Part shown: positions 53,687-62,547 of the stretch, one piece after another
How the letters are laid out: the number at the start of each line of letters is the position of its first letter
How positions within the stretch are numbered: the stretch's first letter is position 1
Translations under genes and position numbers: made by a program
Source: Marvinbryantia formatexigens DSM 14469
GTDB lineage: Bacteria > Bacillota > Clostridia > Lachnospirales > Lachnospiraceae
Direction of reading: 5' to 3'
DNA length: 64,000 nt
NCBI RefSeq assembly: GCF_025148285.1
Contig: NZ_CP102268.1
Coordinates: 3,875,501-3,939,500 of the forward strand
The notes under the pieces: generated by a model
Told to the model about the DNA's origin: nothing
The model's input: only the letters and a program-made list of their open reading frames with translations
The model's database searches: none

Positions 53687-55354
53687 ATGGAGCAGTTTAA
53701 GAAGTACAAACGGCAGTATTTTATGCCGCCCACGGAGTGCATGGACTGGGCGAAAAAGGATTATGTGGATAAGGCGCCGATCTGGTGCAGCGTGGATTTG
53801 CGCGACGGCAACCAGGCGCTGATCGTGCCGATGACGCTTCAGCAGAAAATCAGCTTCTTCAAGCTTCTGGTGAAGGTGGGCTTTAAGGAAATCGAGGTGG
53901 GCTTTCCGGCGGCGTCGGAGACGGAGTACCAGTTTCTGCGCGCTCTGATAGAGCAGGATCTGATACCGGAGGATGTGACCATCCAGGTGCTTACGCAGGC
54001 GCGCGAGCATATTATCAAAAAGACCTTCGAGGCGCTCAAAGGAGCCAGACGGGCGGTTGTGCATGTATATAATTCCACGTCCCTGGCGCAGCGCGAGCAG
54101 GTGTTCCGCAAATCGAAGGAGGAGATTCTGAAAATCGCCGTGGACGGAGCGGCTCTGCTGAAAAAGCTCGCCGAGGAGACGGAAGGAAACTTTGCGTTTG
54201 AGTACAGTCCGGAGAGCTTTACCGGAACGGAAATGGAATATGCACTGGAGGTCTGCAATGCCGTTCTGGATGTGTGGCAGCCGACAGCGGATAATAAGGT
54301 GATCATTAATCTGCCGAGCACGGTGCAGCATTCCATGCCGCACGTTTATGCGAGCCAGATCGAGTACATGAGCAAAAACATGAAATACCGCGAAAATGTG
54401 ATTCTTTCCCTGCATCCGCACAATGACCGCGGCAGCGGCGTGAGCGATGCGGAAATGGGTATCCTGGCGGGCGCGGACCGTATTGAGGGCACGCTGTTCG
54501 GCAACGGGGAGCGCACCGGAAATGTGGACATTGTCACGCTTGCCATGAATATGTATTCCCAGGGAGTGGACCCGCAGCTTGACTTTACCAATATGCCGGA
54601 AATCTGCGAGGAATATGAGAAGTATACCGGCATGACCATCGATATGAGAAGTCCGTACAGCGGAGCTCTGGTGTTTGCAGCTTTCTCCGGCTCCCATCAG
54701 GATGCTATTGCGAAGGGCATGAAGTACCGCGAGGAGAACAACTGCGAATACTGGACGGTGCCGTATCTTCCAATCGACCCGACCGATATCGGCAGACATT
54801 ACGAGGCGGATGTTATCCGCATCAACAGCCAGTCTGGAAAAGGCGGCGTAGGCTATATCCTGGAGCAGTATTATGGTCTGAATCTTCCGCCAAAGATGCG
54901 CGAGGCAATGGGCTATGCGACGAAGGCGGTTTCCGACGAGCAGCATAAGGAGCTTCTGCCGGATGAAATCTTCAATCTGTTCAAGACGAGATACGAGGAC
55001 ATTACGGAGCCATTCAGCGTTGCGGAGGTACATTTCAAGCAGCATAACGGCATCATCGCCGAGGTGACGGTAAACTACAACGGTGAGACGAAGGTGGCGG
55101 TCGCTTCCGGAAACGGACGTCTGAACGCGGTAAGCAATGCGCTCAAGAAGCAGTTCCGTCTGCAGTACGACCTGGTCGTATACCAGGAGCATGCTCTGGA
55201 GGCAAGCTCCAGCTCCCGCGCGATTGCGTATGTCGGCATCAAGGATAAGGACGGCGGGCTGCACTGGGGCGCCGGTCTGGACCAGGATATTATCCGCGCG
55301 TCCATCAATGCGCTGTTTACAGCCATCAATAATATGACGGCTGGCGTTCTGTAA
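53687..55354 (+). CDS. leuA: 2-isopropylmalate synthase
   Basis: The 555-residue enzyme condenses 2-oxoisovalerate with acetyl-CoA, the first step of leucine synthesis. It has the HMGL-like catalytic region (WCSVDLRDGNQAL; LSLHPHNDRGSGVSDAEMG; EGTLFGNGERTGNVD) and a C-terminal regulatory domain after about 430. Length and sequence are of the long LeuA type 2. The ATG at 53687 follows AAAGGGAGAG. Control is through the T-box directly upstream. Confidence 0.95.
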   Translation: MEQFKKYKRQYFMPPTECMDWAKKDYVDKAPIWCSVDLRDGNQALIVPMTLQQKISFFKLLVKVGFKEIEVGFPAASETEYQFLRALIEQDLIPEDVTIQVLTQAREHIIKKTFEALKGARRAVVHVYNSTSLAQREQVFRKSKEEILKIAVDGAALLKKLAEETEGNFAFEYSPESFTGTEMEYALEVCNAVLDVWQPTADNKVIINLPSTVQHSMPHVYASQIEYMSKNMKYRENVILSLHPHNDRGSGVSDAEMGILAGADRIEGTLFGNGERTGNVDIVTLAMNMYSQGVDPQLDFTNMPEICEEYEKYTGMTIDMRSPYSGALVFAAFSGSHQDAIAKGMKYREENNCEYWTVPYLPIDPTDIGRHYEADVIRINSQSGKGGVGYILEQYYGLNLPPKMREAMGYATKAVSDEQHKELLPDEIFNLFKTRYEDITEPFSVAEVHFKQHNGIIAEVTVNYNGETKVAVASGNGRLNAVSNALKKQFRLQYDLVVYQEHALEASSSSRAIAYVGIKDKDGGLHWGAGLDQDIIRASINALFTAINNMTAGVL

Positions 55355-55408
55355 GGAGTCTGTACAGGCAAAAAACAAAATATTTCATAAATGTTAAGAA
55401 AAAATAAA

Positions 55409-55447
55409 ACGCGAAATCCCTTTAAAACAGCGGATTTCGCGTTTTTT
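55409..55447 (+). terminator. Terminator of leuA
   Basis: ACGCGAAATCC and GGATTTCGCGT form an 11-pair stem followed by TTTTTG. Confidence 0.92.
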
Positions 55448-55502
55448 GTCGAAAAATATTGCAAAAAATCGAAATAAATGTTACGAAAATGTAAAATATT
55501 GC

Positions 55503-55531
55503 TTGACAATGTAATAAAAATTAAATATAAT
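55503..55531 (+). promoter_or_regulatory. Consensus promoter of SleB-like gene
   Basis: TTGACA (55503-55508) and TATAAT (55526-55531) are 17 bases apart. TGTATAAAAGAGCAAG occurs at 55547 in the leader and again at 55609 inside the gene. Confidence 0.85.
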
Positions 55532-55577
55532 GTCAGTGCATGGGGGTGTATAAAAGAGCAAGAAAGGAAAGCAGCAT

Positions 55578-56450
55578 ATGGAAGTGTCAAAAGCGCTTCT
55601 GGAGATGATGTATAAAAGAGCAAGGCGTTTTGGGAGACGGATATATCGGAAACATTCTGCTGTTATAATCACGACATGCATGCTGGTGATAGCGTTTCTG
55701 TTCGCAATAGGGGTGAGCGGGGGAAGCAGAAATCTAATCAGACAGGGGGACAGCCGCCTGGTGTCGGCAAGCGTCGGCGCGGGAGAGGTACTGGCGGCGG
55801 AGGAAACATCACAGACGGAGGAGCTGCAGGCCGGCCTGAAGGGTGTGGTCCAGAGTGCGGTTACGATGGAAGAATATTATAAAGCAGCGGAAGAAATCGA
55901 TATGGCGGGCGCCAACGAGGAAATCCTGGTCGGCGCGTCGAAAACCAGCCGGCAGAGAGTAATCCGGCAGGTACTCGGAGAGGGCGCAAAGTCGTCGGAA
56001 AATGTGATAGCCTGCGCAACACAGTTTGTGCGGGACAACCAGATGCCGGAGAGCGAATACTACACGCTGCTCCGTATTGTGGAAGCGGAAGCGACCGGGG
56101 AGGATATCACAGGGAAGATGCTGATTGCAAATGTGATTTTAAACCGCGTTGCGGACGAGCGTTTCCCGGATACGATTGAAGAGGTAGTATATCAGCGCAT
56201 CGGCGGCAGCGCACAGTTTCAGCCGACCATCGACGGCAGGATCGATTCTGTGGAAATTACGGACGAGACGATTGAAGCGGTGGACCGGGTGCTTGCGGGA
56301 GAGGATTATTCGCAGGGCGCATTGTACTTCATGGCGCGCAATGCATCGGATGACAGCAGTGTAGGGTGGTTTGAAGAGAACCTTATCTGGCTTTTCCAGC
56401 ACGGCGGACATGAATATTATACATTATCAAAAGACGCAACAGTATCCTGA
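55578..56450 (+). CDS. SleB-type cell wall hydrolase (Hydrolase_2)
   Basis: The 290-residue protein has one N-terminal transmembrane helix (about 28-47), a linker and a C-terminal Hydrolase_2 domain from about 155 (YYTLLRIVEAEATGEDITGKMLIANVILNRV, with the likely catalytic Glu). The domain is a lytic transglycosylase or muramidase used in spore germination (SleB) and vegetative wall turnover. The consensus vegetative promoter argues against spore-only expression. Confidence 0.86.
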   Translation: MEVSKALLEMMYKRARRFGRRIYRKHSAVIITTCMLVIAFLFAIGVSGGSRNLIRQGDSRLVSASVGAGEVLAAEETSQTEELQAGLKGVVQSAVTMEEYYKAAEEIDMAGANEEILVGASKTSRQRVIRQVLGEGAKSSENVIACATQFVRDNQMPESEYYTLLRIVEAEATGEDITGKMLIANVILNRVADERFPDTIEEVVYQRIGGSAQFQPTIDGRIDSVEITDETIEAVDRVLAGEDYSQGALYFMARNASDDSSVGWFEENLIWLFQHGGHEYYTLSKDATVS

Positions 56451-56467
56451 AAATGGGATTACAGCAG

Positions 56468-56507
56468 AGGAAAGCTGGAATAAGTCCGGCTTTCCTTTGT
56501 TTTTTTA
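56468..56507 (+). terminator. Terminator of SleB-like gene
   Basis: AGGAAAGC-T-GG pairs with CC-G-GCTTTCCT, followed by TTGTTTTTTT. Confidence 0.85.
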
Positions 56508-56509
56508 AG

Positions 56510-56537
56510 TTGATTTTTCCGGGAAATATGGTACACT
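56510..56537 (+). promoter_or_regulatory. Promoter of PfkB-type kinase gene
   Basis: TTGATT (56510-56515) and TACACT (56532-56537) are 16 bases apart. Confidence 0.55.
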
Positions 56538-56576
56538 GAACGCATGGGATATTTCAATAAAAAAGGAGCGAAGGAA

Positions 56577-57548
56577 ATGAATAGAAAATATGACGTAGTA
56601 ACGCTTGGAGAAATGCTGATAGATTTTATCGAACACGGCAAAAGTGAGCAGGGAAATCCGCTGTTTGAGGCGAATCCGGGCGGAGCGCCGTGCAACGTGC
56701 TTGCCATGCTGACAAAGCTCGGCAAAAAGACGGCTTTTATCGGGAAAGTGGGAAAGGACCAGTTTGGATATCAGTTGAAAAATGCGGTGGAAGCTGCCGG
56801 CATTGATACAACGAATCTGGTGATGGACACAGAGGTGCACACGACGCTGGCGTTTGTACATACCTTCCCGGACGGAGACCGTGATTTCTCCTTCTACCGC
56901 AATCCCGGAGCAGATATGATGCTTAGAAAGGACGAGGTGATGGAAAATCTGATAGAGGAAGCACGGCTGTTTCATTTCGGCACGCTTTCCTCCACGCACG
57001 AGGGTGTGCGCGAGGCGACACGCTACGCTATTTCCGTGGCGGAAAAGAACCATCTTCTGATTAGCTTCGACCCGAATCTGCGCCCGCCGCTCTGGAATTC
57101 CCTGGAGGATGCAAGGGCAGAAATCGATTACGGGATGCAGCACTGCGATATGCTGAAAATTTCGGACAATGAGATTGAATTTATGACCGGCTGCAGCGAT
57201 TACGAAGAGGCGGCGAAGATGCTGAAAGAGAAATATCAGATTCCTCTGATTCTGGTGACGCTCGGAAAAGAGGGCAGTCTGGCTTACTATAAGGACCATG
57301 CGGTATCCTGCGCGCCGTTTTTGCAGGAGAAAACTATCGAGACGACCGGTGCGGGCGATACCTTCTGCGCAAGCGCGATCAACTATGTGCTGGAGCACGG
57401 CATCGAAGATCTGACAGATGAAAATCTGAAGGAAATGCTGACATTTGCGAATGCTGCCGCGTCGCTGATTACGACCAGAAAGGGAGCGCTCAGTGTGATG
57501 CCGGAAAAAGAGGAAGTGGAGGAATTTATCAATGAACGTCATGTATAA
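56577..57548 (+). CDS. PfkB-family sugar kinase, probably fructokinase
   Basis: The 323-residue kinase has the family N-terminus VVTLGEMLIDFIE, the sugar-binding GGAPCNVLAMLTKLG and the catalytic anion-hole motif TTGAGDTFCASAINYVL with Asp. Sequence style is that of fructokinases, but other sugars are possible. AAGGAG and AAGGAA precede the ATG at 56577; an upstream in-frame ATG is unlikely. The 3' end overlaps thrC by 17 bases. Confidence 0.87.
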   Translation: MNRKYDVVTLGEMLIDFIEHGKSEQGNPLFEANPGGAPCNVLAMLTKLGKKTAFIGKVGKDQFGYQLKNAVEAAGIDTTNLVMDTEVHTTLAFVHTFPDGDRDFSFYRNPGADMMLRKDEVMENLIEEARLFHFGTLSSTHEGVREATRYAISVAEKNHLLISFDPNLRPPLWNSLEDARAEIDYGMQHCDMLKISDNEIEFMTGCSDYEEAAKMLKEKYQIPLILVTLGKEGSLAYYKDHAVSCAPFLQEKTIETTGAGDTFCASAINYVLEHGIEDLTDENLKEMLTFANAAASLITTRKGALSVMPEKEEVEEFINERHV

Positions 57549-59034
57549 GAGCACAAGAGGACAGGCGGAGGCAGTGCCGGCTTCGCAGGCGATTTTAAAG
57601 GGGCTTGCAGAGGACGGCGGTCTGTATGTGCCGGAGCGGATTCCGGCGCTGGAGGTGACGCCTGGACAGCTGAAGGGCATGAGCTACCAGGAGACGGCGT
57701 ATGAGGTGATGAGGCTGTTCCTTACGGACTTTACGGAGGAAGAGCTGAAGGGCTGCATCAGCAGGGCGTACGACGAAAAATTTGATACGCGGGAAATCGT
57801 GCCGTTAAAAGAGGCGGACGGCGCCTGGTATCTGGAGCTGTTCCACGGCGCGACCATCGCTTTTAAAGATATGGCGCTCTCCATTCTGCCGCATCTTCTG
57901 ACGACGTCCGCGAAGAAAAATAACGTAAAGAATGAAATCGTGATTCTCACGGCGACCTCCGGCGATACCGGCAAGGCGGCGCTTGCGGGCTTTGCGGATG
58001 TTCCGGGCACCCGCATCATCGTGTTTTACCCGAAGGACGGCGTCAGCCCGATACAGGAAAAACAGATGGTCACCCAGAAGGGAAAGAATACCTATGTCGC
58101 CGGCATCCGCGGAAATTTCGACGATGCGCAGAGCGGCGTGAAAAAGATGTTCGGGGATAAGGCACTGGCAGAGGAGCTGGACCGGGCGGGCTTTCAGTTT
58201 TCTTCCGCAAATTCCATCAATATCGGCCGTCTGGTGCCGCAGGTGGTTTACTATGTCTATGCCTTTGCGCGTCTTTATGAAAAAGGCGTTCTGAAGGACG
58301 GGGAAGCGATGAATGTGGTGGTTCCGACCGGAAACTTCGGCAACATTCTGGCGGCATATTATGCAAAGCAGATGGGCGTTCCGATTGGAAAACTGATTTG
58401 CGCTTCAAACGACAATAAGGTGCTCTATGATTTCTTCCAGACAGGGGAATACAACCGCAACCGTCCGTTTATTCTGACAAGCTCCCCGTCGATGGATATT
58501 CTGGTATCCAGCAATCTGGAGCGTCTGATTTATAAAATTGCCGGGGAGGATGCGGAGGCGGACCGCAAAATGATGCAGGCGCTGGCATCTGATGGCAGAT
58601 ATGAGATTACAGAAGAAATGAGGGCGCGTCTGGCGGATTTTGCCGGCGGCTACGCATCGGAGGAGGAGGTAGCGGAGGAAATCCGCAGCCTTTATGAAAA
58701 AACAGGCTATGTGCTGGATACGCACACGGCGGTTGCTTCCTGCGTTTACCGCAAATACCGCCGGGAGCAGGAAGACGGGCGCGTGACAGTGATTGCCTCC
58801 ACCGCCAGTCCGTACAAGTTTACGAGAAGCGTGATGAAAGCCATTGATGAAAAATATGACGGAATGCCGGACTTTGACCTGGTGGATGAGCTCTCCCGTA
58901 TTTCCGGGACGCCGGTACCGCGTGCAATCGAGGAGATCCGCACAGCGCCGGTGCTTCACGATGCGGTGGTGGAGAAGGATGGCATGAAGGAGTTTGTTAA
59001 GAAGGTTCTGGCGGCTCCGGGGTCTGACGTTTAA
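57532..59034 (+). CDS. thrC: Threonine synthase
   Basis: The 500-residue PLP enzyme makes threonine from O-phosphohomoserine. It starts MNVMYKSTRGQAEAVPASQAILKGLAEDGGLYVP and has the PLP-lysine region LFHGATIAFKDMALSILP (Lys near residue 112) and TATSGDTGKAALAGF. Length is that of class I enzymes. GGAGGAA within the kinase gene supports the start at 57532. Confidence 0.94.
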   Translation: MNVMYKSTRGQAEAVPASQAILKGLAEDGGLYVPERIPALEVTPGQLKGMSYQETAYEVMRLFLTDFTEEELKGCISRAYDEKFDTREIVPLKEADGAWYLELFHGATIAFKDMALSILPHLLTTSAKKNNVKNEIVILTATSGDTGKAALAGFADVPGTRIIVFYPKDGVSPIQEKQMVTQKGKNTYVAGIRGNFDDAQSGVKKMFGDKALAEELDRAGFQFSSANSINIGRLVPQVVYYVYAFARLYEKGVLKDGEAMNVVVPTGNFGNILAAYYAKQMGVPIGKLICASNDNKVLYDFFQTGEYNRNRPFILTSSPSMDILVSSNLERLIYKIAGEDAEADRKMMQALASDGRYEITEEMRARLADFAGGYASEEEVAEEIRSLYEKTGYVLDTHTAVASCVYRKYRREQEDGRVTVIASTASPYKFTRSVMKAIDEKYDGMPDFDLVDELSRISGTPVPRAIEEIRTAPVLHDAVVEKDGMKEFVKKVLAAPGSDV

Positions 59035-59048
59035 AGGAGGAAGCTGTT

Positions 59049-59393
59049 ATGGATTCCATGTTTTCACTGATGGATATTGTGATTGCCGTGTGCGGTGTCT
59101 ATATACTGTACGTCTGGTATCTGCTGAAATATAAGGGAGAGATTAAGGAAAACATTCTTCTGCCGAAGGACGTCCAGGTGAAGCACTGCAAGGACAAGCC
59201 GGCATATGTGGCGGAAATGTCGCCGAAGGTGCTGATTTACGGCTGTGTGGTGACGGTCTGCGGCTTTATCGGAGTGGCGGAGGATGTGTTCCATATCCTC
59301 GGAAACACATACATGCTTGTGCTCACCATCTTTTTGCTGGCGACGGTATGGTTTGTAATGCAGGCGCGCGGCGCGTTAAAAAAATACTGGTAA
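59049..59393 (+). CDS. Small membrane protein of unknown function
   Basis: The 114-residue protein has three predicted hydrophobic helices (about 5-26, 60-80 and 86-105) with a short soluble stretch in between. AAAGGAGG precedes the ATG, 14 bases after thrC, so it is probably in the same operon. I do not recognise the family. Confidence 0.65.
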   Translation: MDSMFSLMDIVIAVCGVYILYVWYLLKYKGEIKENILLPKDVQVKHCKDKPAYVAEMSPKVLIYGCVVTVCGFIGVAEDVFHILGNTYMLVLTIFLLATVWFVMQARGALKKYW

Positions 59394-59399
59394 AAAAGA

Positions 59400-59427
59400 T
59401 TCCCCGGAAATGCTTCCGGGGAATTGT
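59400..59427. terminator. Bidirectional terminator between convergent genes
   Basis: TTCCCCGGAA-ATGC-TTCCGGGGAA is a perfect 10-pair stem with a four-base loop between the thrC operon and the convergent citrate synthase gene; the T-run is weak. Confidence 0.75.
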
Positions 59428-59428
59428 A

Positions 59429-60787
59429 TTATCGTTCGTCGATTGGAAGATAGGGAACGGTCTCGTGTACGGCGCGGTAAGCGGGACGGATGATTTTTCC
59501 GTTGTTTACCAGCTCTTCGATGCGGTGCGCACTCCAGCCGACCATACGTCCGACAGCAAAAATCGGTGTAAACAGCTCTGTGGGCAGATCGAGCATACTG
59601 TAAACGAAGCCGCTGTAGAAGTCAACATTTGCGCTGACGCCCTTATAGATGCGGCGCTCCTTTGCGATAACCTCCGGTGCCAGACGGGCAACGGCGGCGT
59701 AAAGCTGATATTCGTCCTCGCGTCCTTTTTCTTTGGAGAGCTTCTCCACGAATGCCTTTAATATATTGGCACGCGGGTCGGAGAGAGAATATACGGCATG
59801 TCCCATACCGTAGATCAGACCGGCATGGTCGAATGCTTCCTTGTTCAGCAGGGCGGAGAGGTAAGCGGAGACTTCGTCCTCGTCCTTCCAGTCTTTTACC
59901 ACCTGCTTCATATCCTCAAACATGCGCACGACCTTGATGTTTGCACCGCCGTGGCGCGGACCCTTCAAGGAGCCCAGGGAGGCAGCCATCGCGGAGTAGG
60001 TGTCGGTGCCGGAGGAGGTAACGACATGGTTTGTGAAGGTGGAGTTGTTTCCACCGCCGTGCTCCATATGCAGAATCAGCGCAAGGTCCAGAATACGCGC
60101 CTCCAGCTTTGTGTATTTGCTGTCCGGGCGCAGAAGCTGCAGGATGCTCTCCGCGGTGGAGAGGTTCTGCTGCGGCACATGGATAAACAGACTGTTGCCG
60201 TCGTGATAGTGACTGTACGCCTGGTAGCCGTAAACCGACAGAATCGGGACAAGGCTGATAAGCTGCAGACACTGGCGCAGGACGTTCGGAATGGAAATAT
60301 CATCCGCGCGGTCGTCGTATGCGTAGAGCGTCAGAATGCTTCTGGCAAGCGTATTCATCATGTCCGGGCTTGGCGCCTTTAAGATGATGTCTCGCACGAA
60401 GCTGGTCGGCAGAGAACGGTAGCCGCCCAGACGCTCCGAGAAATCGGCAAGCTGCTGCCGGTCGGGGAGCTGTCCGAAGAGAAGCAGATAAGTGACTTCT
60501 TCAAAACCAAAACGGTCGTCCTTCAGGAAACCTTTTACAATATCTTCTACATTAATGCCGCGATAGAAAAGTTTTCCTTCACAGGGAACCTTTTTCCCGT
60601 CAACTATTTTGAAAGCATCAATCTCGGAAATCTCCGTCAGACCGGCGAGCACGCCCTGTCCGTTGATGTCACGCAGCCCGCGCTTAACGTCGTAGGTTGT
60701 ATAAAGTTCCGGATCAATGGCGCCTGAAGACTCGCAGAGCTTTGCATAAGTAAGGATATCTGGTGTGATTTCAGAAAAATTCGTCAT
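59429..60787 (-). CDS. gltA: Citrate synthase
   Basis: The 452-residue enzyme condenses oxaloacetate and acetyl-CoA. Catalytic regions are LALILHMEHGGGNNSTFT (His), GMGHAVYSLSDPRA (His) and NVDFYSGFVYSMLDLP (Asp). The N-terminal extension of about 80 residues is seen in clostridial relatives. In anaerobes it feeds 2-oxoglutarate and glutamate synthesis. GGAGG lies 8 bases before the ATG. Confidence 0.94.
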   Translation of the reverse strand: MTNFSEITPDILTYAKLCESSGAIDPELYTTYDVKRGLRDINGQGVLAGLTEISEIDAFKIVDGKKVPCEGKLFYRGINVEDIVKGFLKDDRFGFEEVTYLLLFGQLPDRQQLADFSERLGGYRSLPTSFVRDIILKAPSPDMMNTLARSILTLYAYDDRADDISIPNVLRQCLQLISLVPILSVYGYQAYSHYHDGNSLFIHVPQQNLSTAESILQLLRPDSKYTKLEARILDLALILHMEHGGGNNSTFTNHVVTSSGTDTYSAMAASLGSLKGPRHGGANIKVVRMFEDMKQVVKDWKDEDEVSAYLSALLNKEAFDHAGLIYGMGHAVYSLSDPRANILKAFVEKLSKEKGREDEYQLYAAVARLAPEVIAKERRIYKGVSANVDFYSGFVYSMLDLPTELFTPIFAVGRMVGWSAHRIEELVNNGKIIRPAYRAVHETVPYLPIDER

Positions 60788-60832
60788 AGGGTATATCCTC
60801 CAATCTGTAAATTATTTCATCATAACAAATCT

Positions 60833-60838
60833 ATTATA
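60833..60838 (-). promoter_or_regulatory. Extended -10 box of citrate synthase promoter
   Basis: On the minus strand TGTTATAAT gives TG plus TATAAT at 60838-60833; no -35 box is clear. Confidence 0.45.
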
Positions 60839-60927
60839 ACACAATATGGAAATAAAAACTAATGAATAAAATATTAACAATGTGTAAAGATATAAGAAAA
60901 AGCCGTAAGCCGGGAAAACATTACTAC

Positions 60928-60956
60928 TTGACTTTTTTACAGCAAGATGCGATAAT
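60928..60956 (+). promoter_or_regulatory. Promoter of 6S-like RNA
   Basis: TTGACT (60928-60933) and GATAAT (60951-60956) are 17 bases apart, placing the start near 60963. Confidence 0.75.
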
Positions 60957-60962
60957 GAAGTC

Positions 60963-61184
60963 GGTAATAAAAAGTGAATATTCCTGGAATGTTCGACAAC
61001 TCCTGCCGTTTTGAACCTACATTTACTTTAAACGGGATTCCTACATTGCCGGATTGGATGTCAGGCCCCCATAGGTCAGGGGAAGGCAGAAAAGCGGTTG
61101 CGGTTACCCACCTAGCATTGCTAGGAGTCAAGAGGCAGGAACCGGCATTCTGGGTGAGAAAGAGAGCCGCAGGGCTCTCTTTTG
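60963..61184 (+). ncRNA. ssrS: Probable 6S RNA
   Basis: A free-standing transcript of about 220 nt with its own promoter and a strong terminator (AGAGAGCC-GCAG-GGCTCTCT plus T-run, 61159-61184). The 5' and 3' parts pair in a long irregular helix: CCTGGAATGTT with GGCATTCTGGG, and TCCTGCC plus TTGA with TCAA plus GGCAGGA. Then come a large open central region, a 3'-side mini-hairpin CCTAGC-ATT-GCTAGG and an apical CCCC/GGGG stem. This closed-bubble shape is that of 6S RNA, which binds the sigma-A holoenzyme. The rest of the gap to 61319 shows only GCTCAT-AATACG-ATGAGC (61267-61284). Confidence 0.75.
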
Positions 61185-61319
61185 TAATATGAGCGGATTT
61201 TGAATGCTTTTTATCGGCGCGGAAAGCGCGAAGCATGGAAAATCAGTGGAGCTCATTTACCGGGCAGCTCATAATACGATGAGCCAGAGAGAAATTCAGC
61301 AGGAAGGAGCATTTCATTT

Positions 61320-62363
61320 ATGGGAATCAAAATCAGCAGGTTCGGGAAATTAAGCGATGGAAGAGAGGCAAAGCTTATCACGCTTGCAAATAAAAACGGC
61401 ATGACGATAGAGGTGACGGATTACGGCGCAACGCTGGTGTCGGTCGTCACAGCGGATAAAAACGGAAAGTACGCGGACGTTGTGCTGGGTTATGCGGATG
61501 TCACCGATTACGCGAAAAACGGCGGTTATTTCGGCGCGACGATCGGAAGATGCGGAAACCGCATCGGCGGGGCGGCTTTTACGATAAACGGAAAAGAATA
61601 TCAGATCGATAAAAACGAAAATGGAAACAGCCTGCACAGCGGCTTTAAGGGCTATGATAAAATCATCTGGGATACGCAGGTGGACGAGGAGAATCTGACG
61701 GTCACCTTCTCGCATCACAGCCCCGATATGGAGCAGGGATTTCCGGGCAATTTTGACGTGACGGTTGCATATACTCTGACAGAGGACAATGCAGTAAAGA
61801 TTACATATGACGGAAAGACGGACAGGGATACCATTGCGAATATGACGAACCACAGTTATTTTAACTTGGAGGGGCACGACAGCGGCAGCATCCTTGACCA
61901 CATCCTCTGGATTGATGCGGACGGCATCACGGCGGTGGATGCGGAGTCGATTCCGACGGGAGAGATTCTTCCGGTGGAGGGAACGCCGTTTGACTTCCGC
62001 ACGGAAAAACCGGTCGGCAGAGATATTGAGCAGGATAACGAGCAGCTCAGGATGGGCGGCGGCTACGACCACAACTTTGCGCTCAACACGGACGGCAGCC
62101 TGAAGAAAATCGCGCAGGTGAAGGCGCCGGTGAGCGGACGCGTGATGGAGGTATTTACGGACTGCGTGGGCGTGCAGCTTTATACCGGCAATTTTATCGA
62201 GAAGACACAGATTGGCAAGGACGGAAAAGCGTATGATAAACGCTGTGGTCTCTGCCTGGAAACACAGTTTTATCCGGATGCGGTAAACCATGAAAACTTT
62301 GCGTCACCGGTTCTGAAGGCAGGCGAGACCTATCACACGGAAACGATTTACCGTTTTTCCTGA
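61320..62363 (+). CDS. galM: Aldose 1-epimerase (mutarotase)
   Basis: The 347-residue protein has the galactose-mutarotase pattern: GATIGRCGNRIGGAAFTINGKEY, NGNSLHSGFKGYDK, NMTNHSYFNLEG (catalytic His) and GYDHNFAL, with the C-terminal FCLETQFYPDAVNH-like block containing the catalytic Glu. It interconverts alpha- and beta-hexoses. AAGGAG precedes the ATG. It stands alone, without other Leloir genes in the window. Confidence 0.93.
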   Translation: MGIKISRFGKLSDGREAKLITLANKNGMTIEVTDYGATLVSVVTADKNGKYADVVLGYADVTDYAKNGGYFGATIGRCGNRIGGAAFTINGKEYQIDKNENGNSLHSGFKGYDKIIWDTQVDEENLTVTFSHHSPDMEQGFPGNFDVTVAYTLTEDNAVKITYDGKTDRDTIANMTNHSYFNLEGHDSGSILDHILWIDADGITAVDAESIPTGEILPVEGTPFDFRTEKPVGRDIEQDNEQLRMGGGYDHNFALNTDGSLKKIAQVKAPVSGRVMEVFTDCVGVQLYTGNFIEKTQIGKDGKAYDKRCGLCLETQFYPDAVNHENFASPVLKAGETYHTETIYRFS

Positions 62364-62466
62364 CGGATGATGCACCGGGAACAGATGGACGGAGCGTTTG
62401 CCGGGTAAACGCACAGGAGGCTGCCAGGGCACAGTCCTGGCGGGAGTTTTCCTGGCAAAGTACAAA

Positions 62467-62509
62467 AGAGGGGACAGATGAGGACCTGCGGGCGGCGTCT
62501 GTCCCCTCT
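62467..62509. other. 12-pair hairpin without T-run before SpoIID gene
   Basis: AGAGGGGACAGA pairs perfectly with TCTGTCCCCTCT across 19 bases. No T-run follows, and the hairpin lies 38 bases before the SpoIID-like gene, so it could affect mRNA stability rather than termination. Confidence 0.55.
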
Positions 62510-62547
62510 GCGATTGTCTGAAAAACAGTTCCGGGAGGCAGAAATCT

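Noticed and set aside
60974-61236. Open frames on both strands over the 6S-like RNA
   Set aside because: The region has its own promoter, terminator and extensive pairing; the frames lack ribosome sites.
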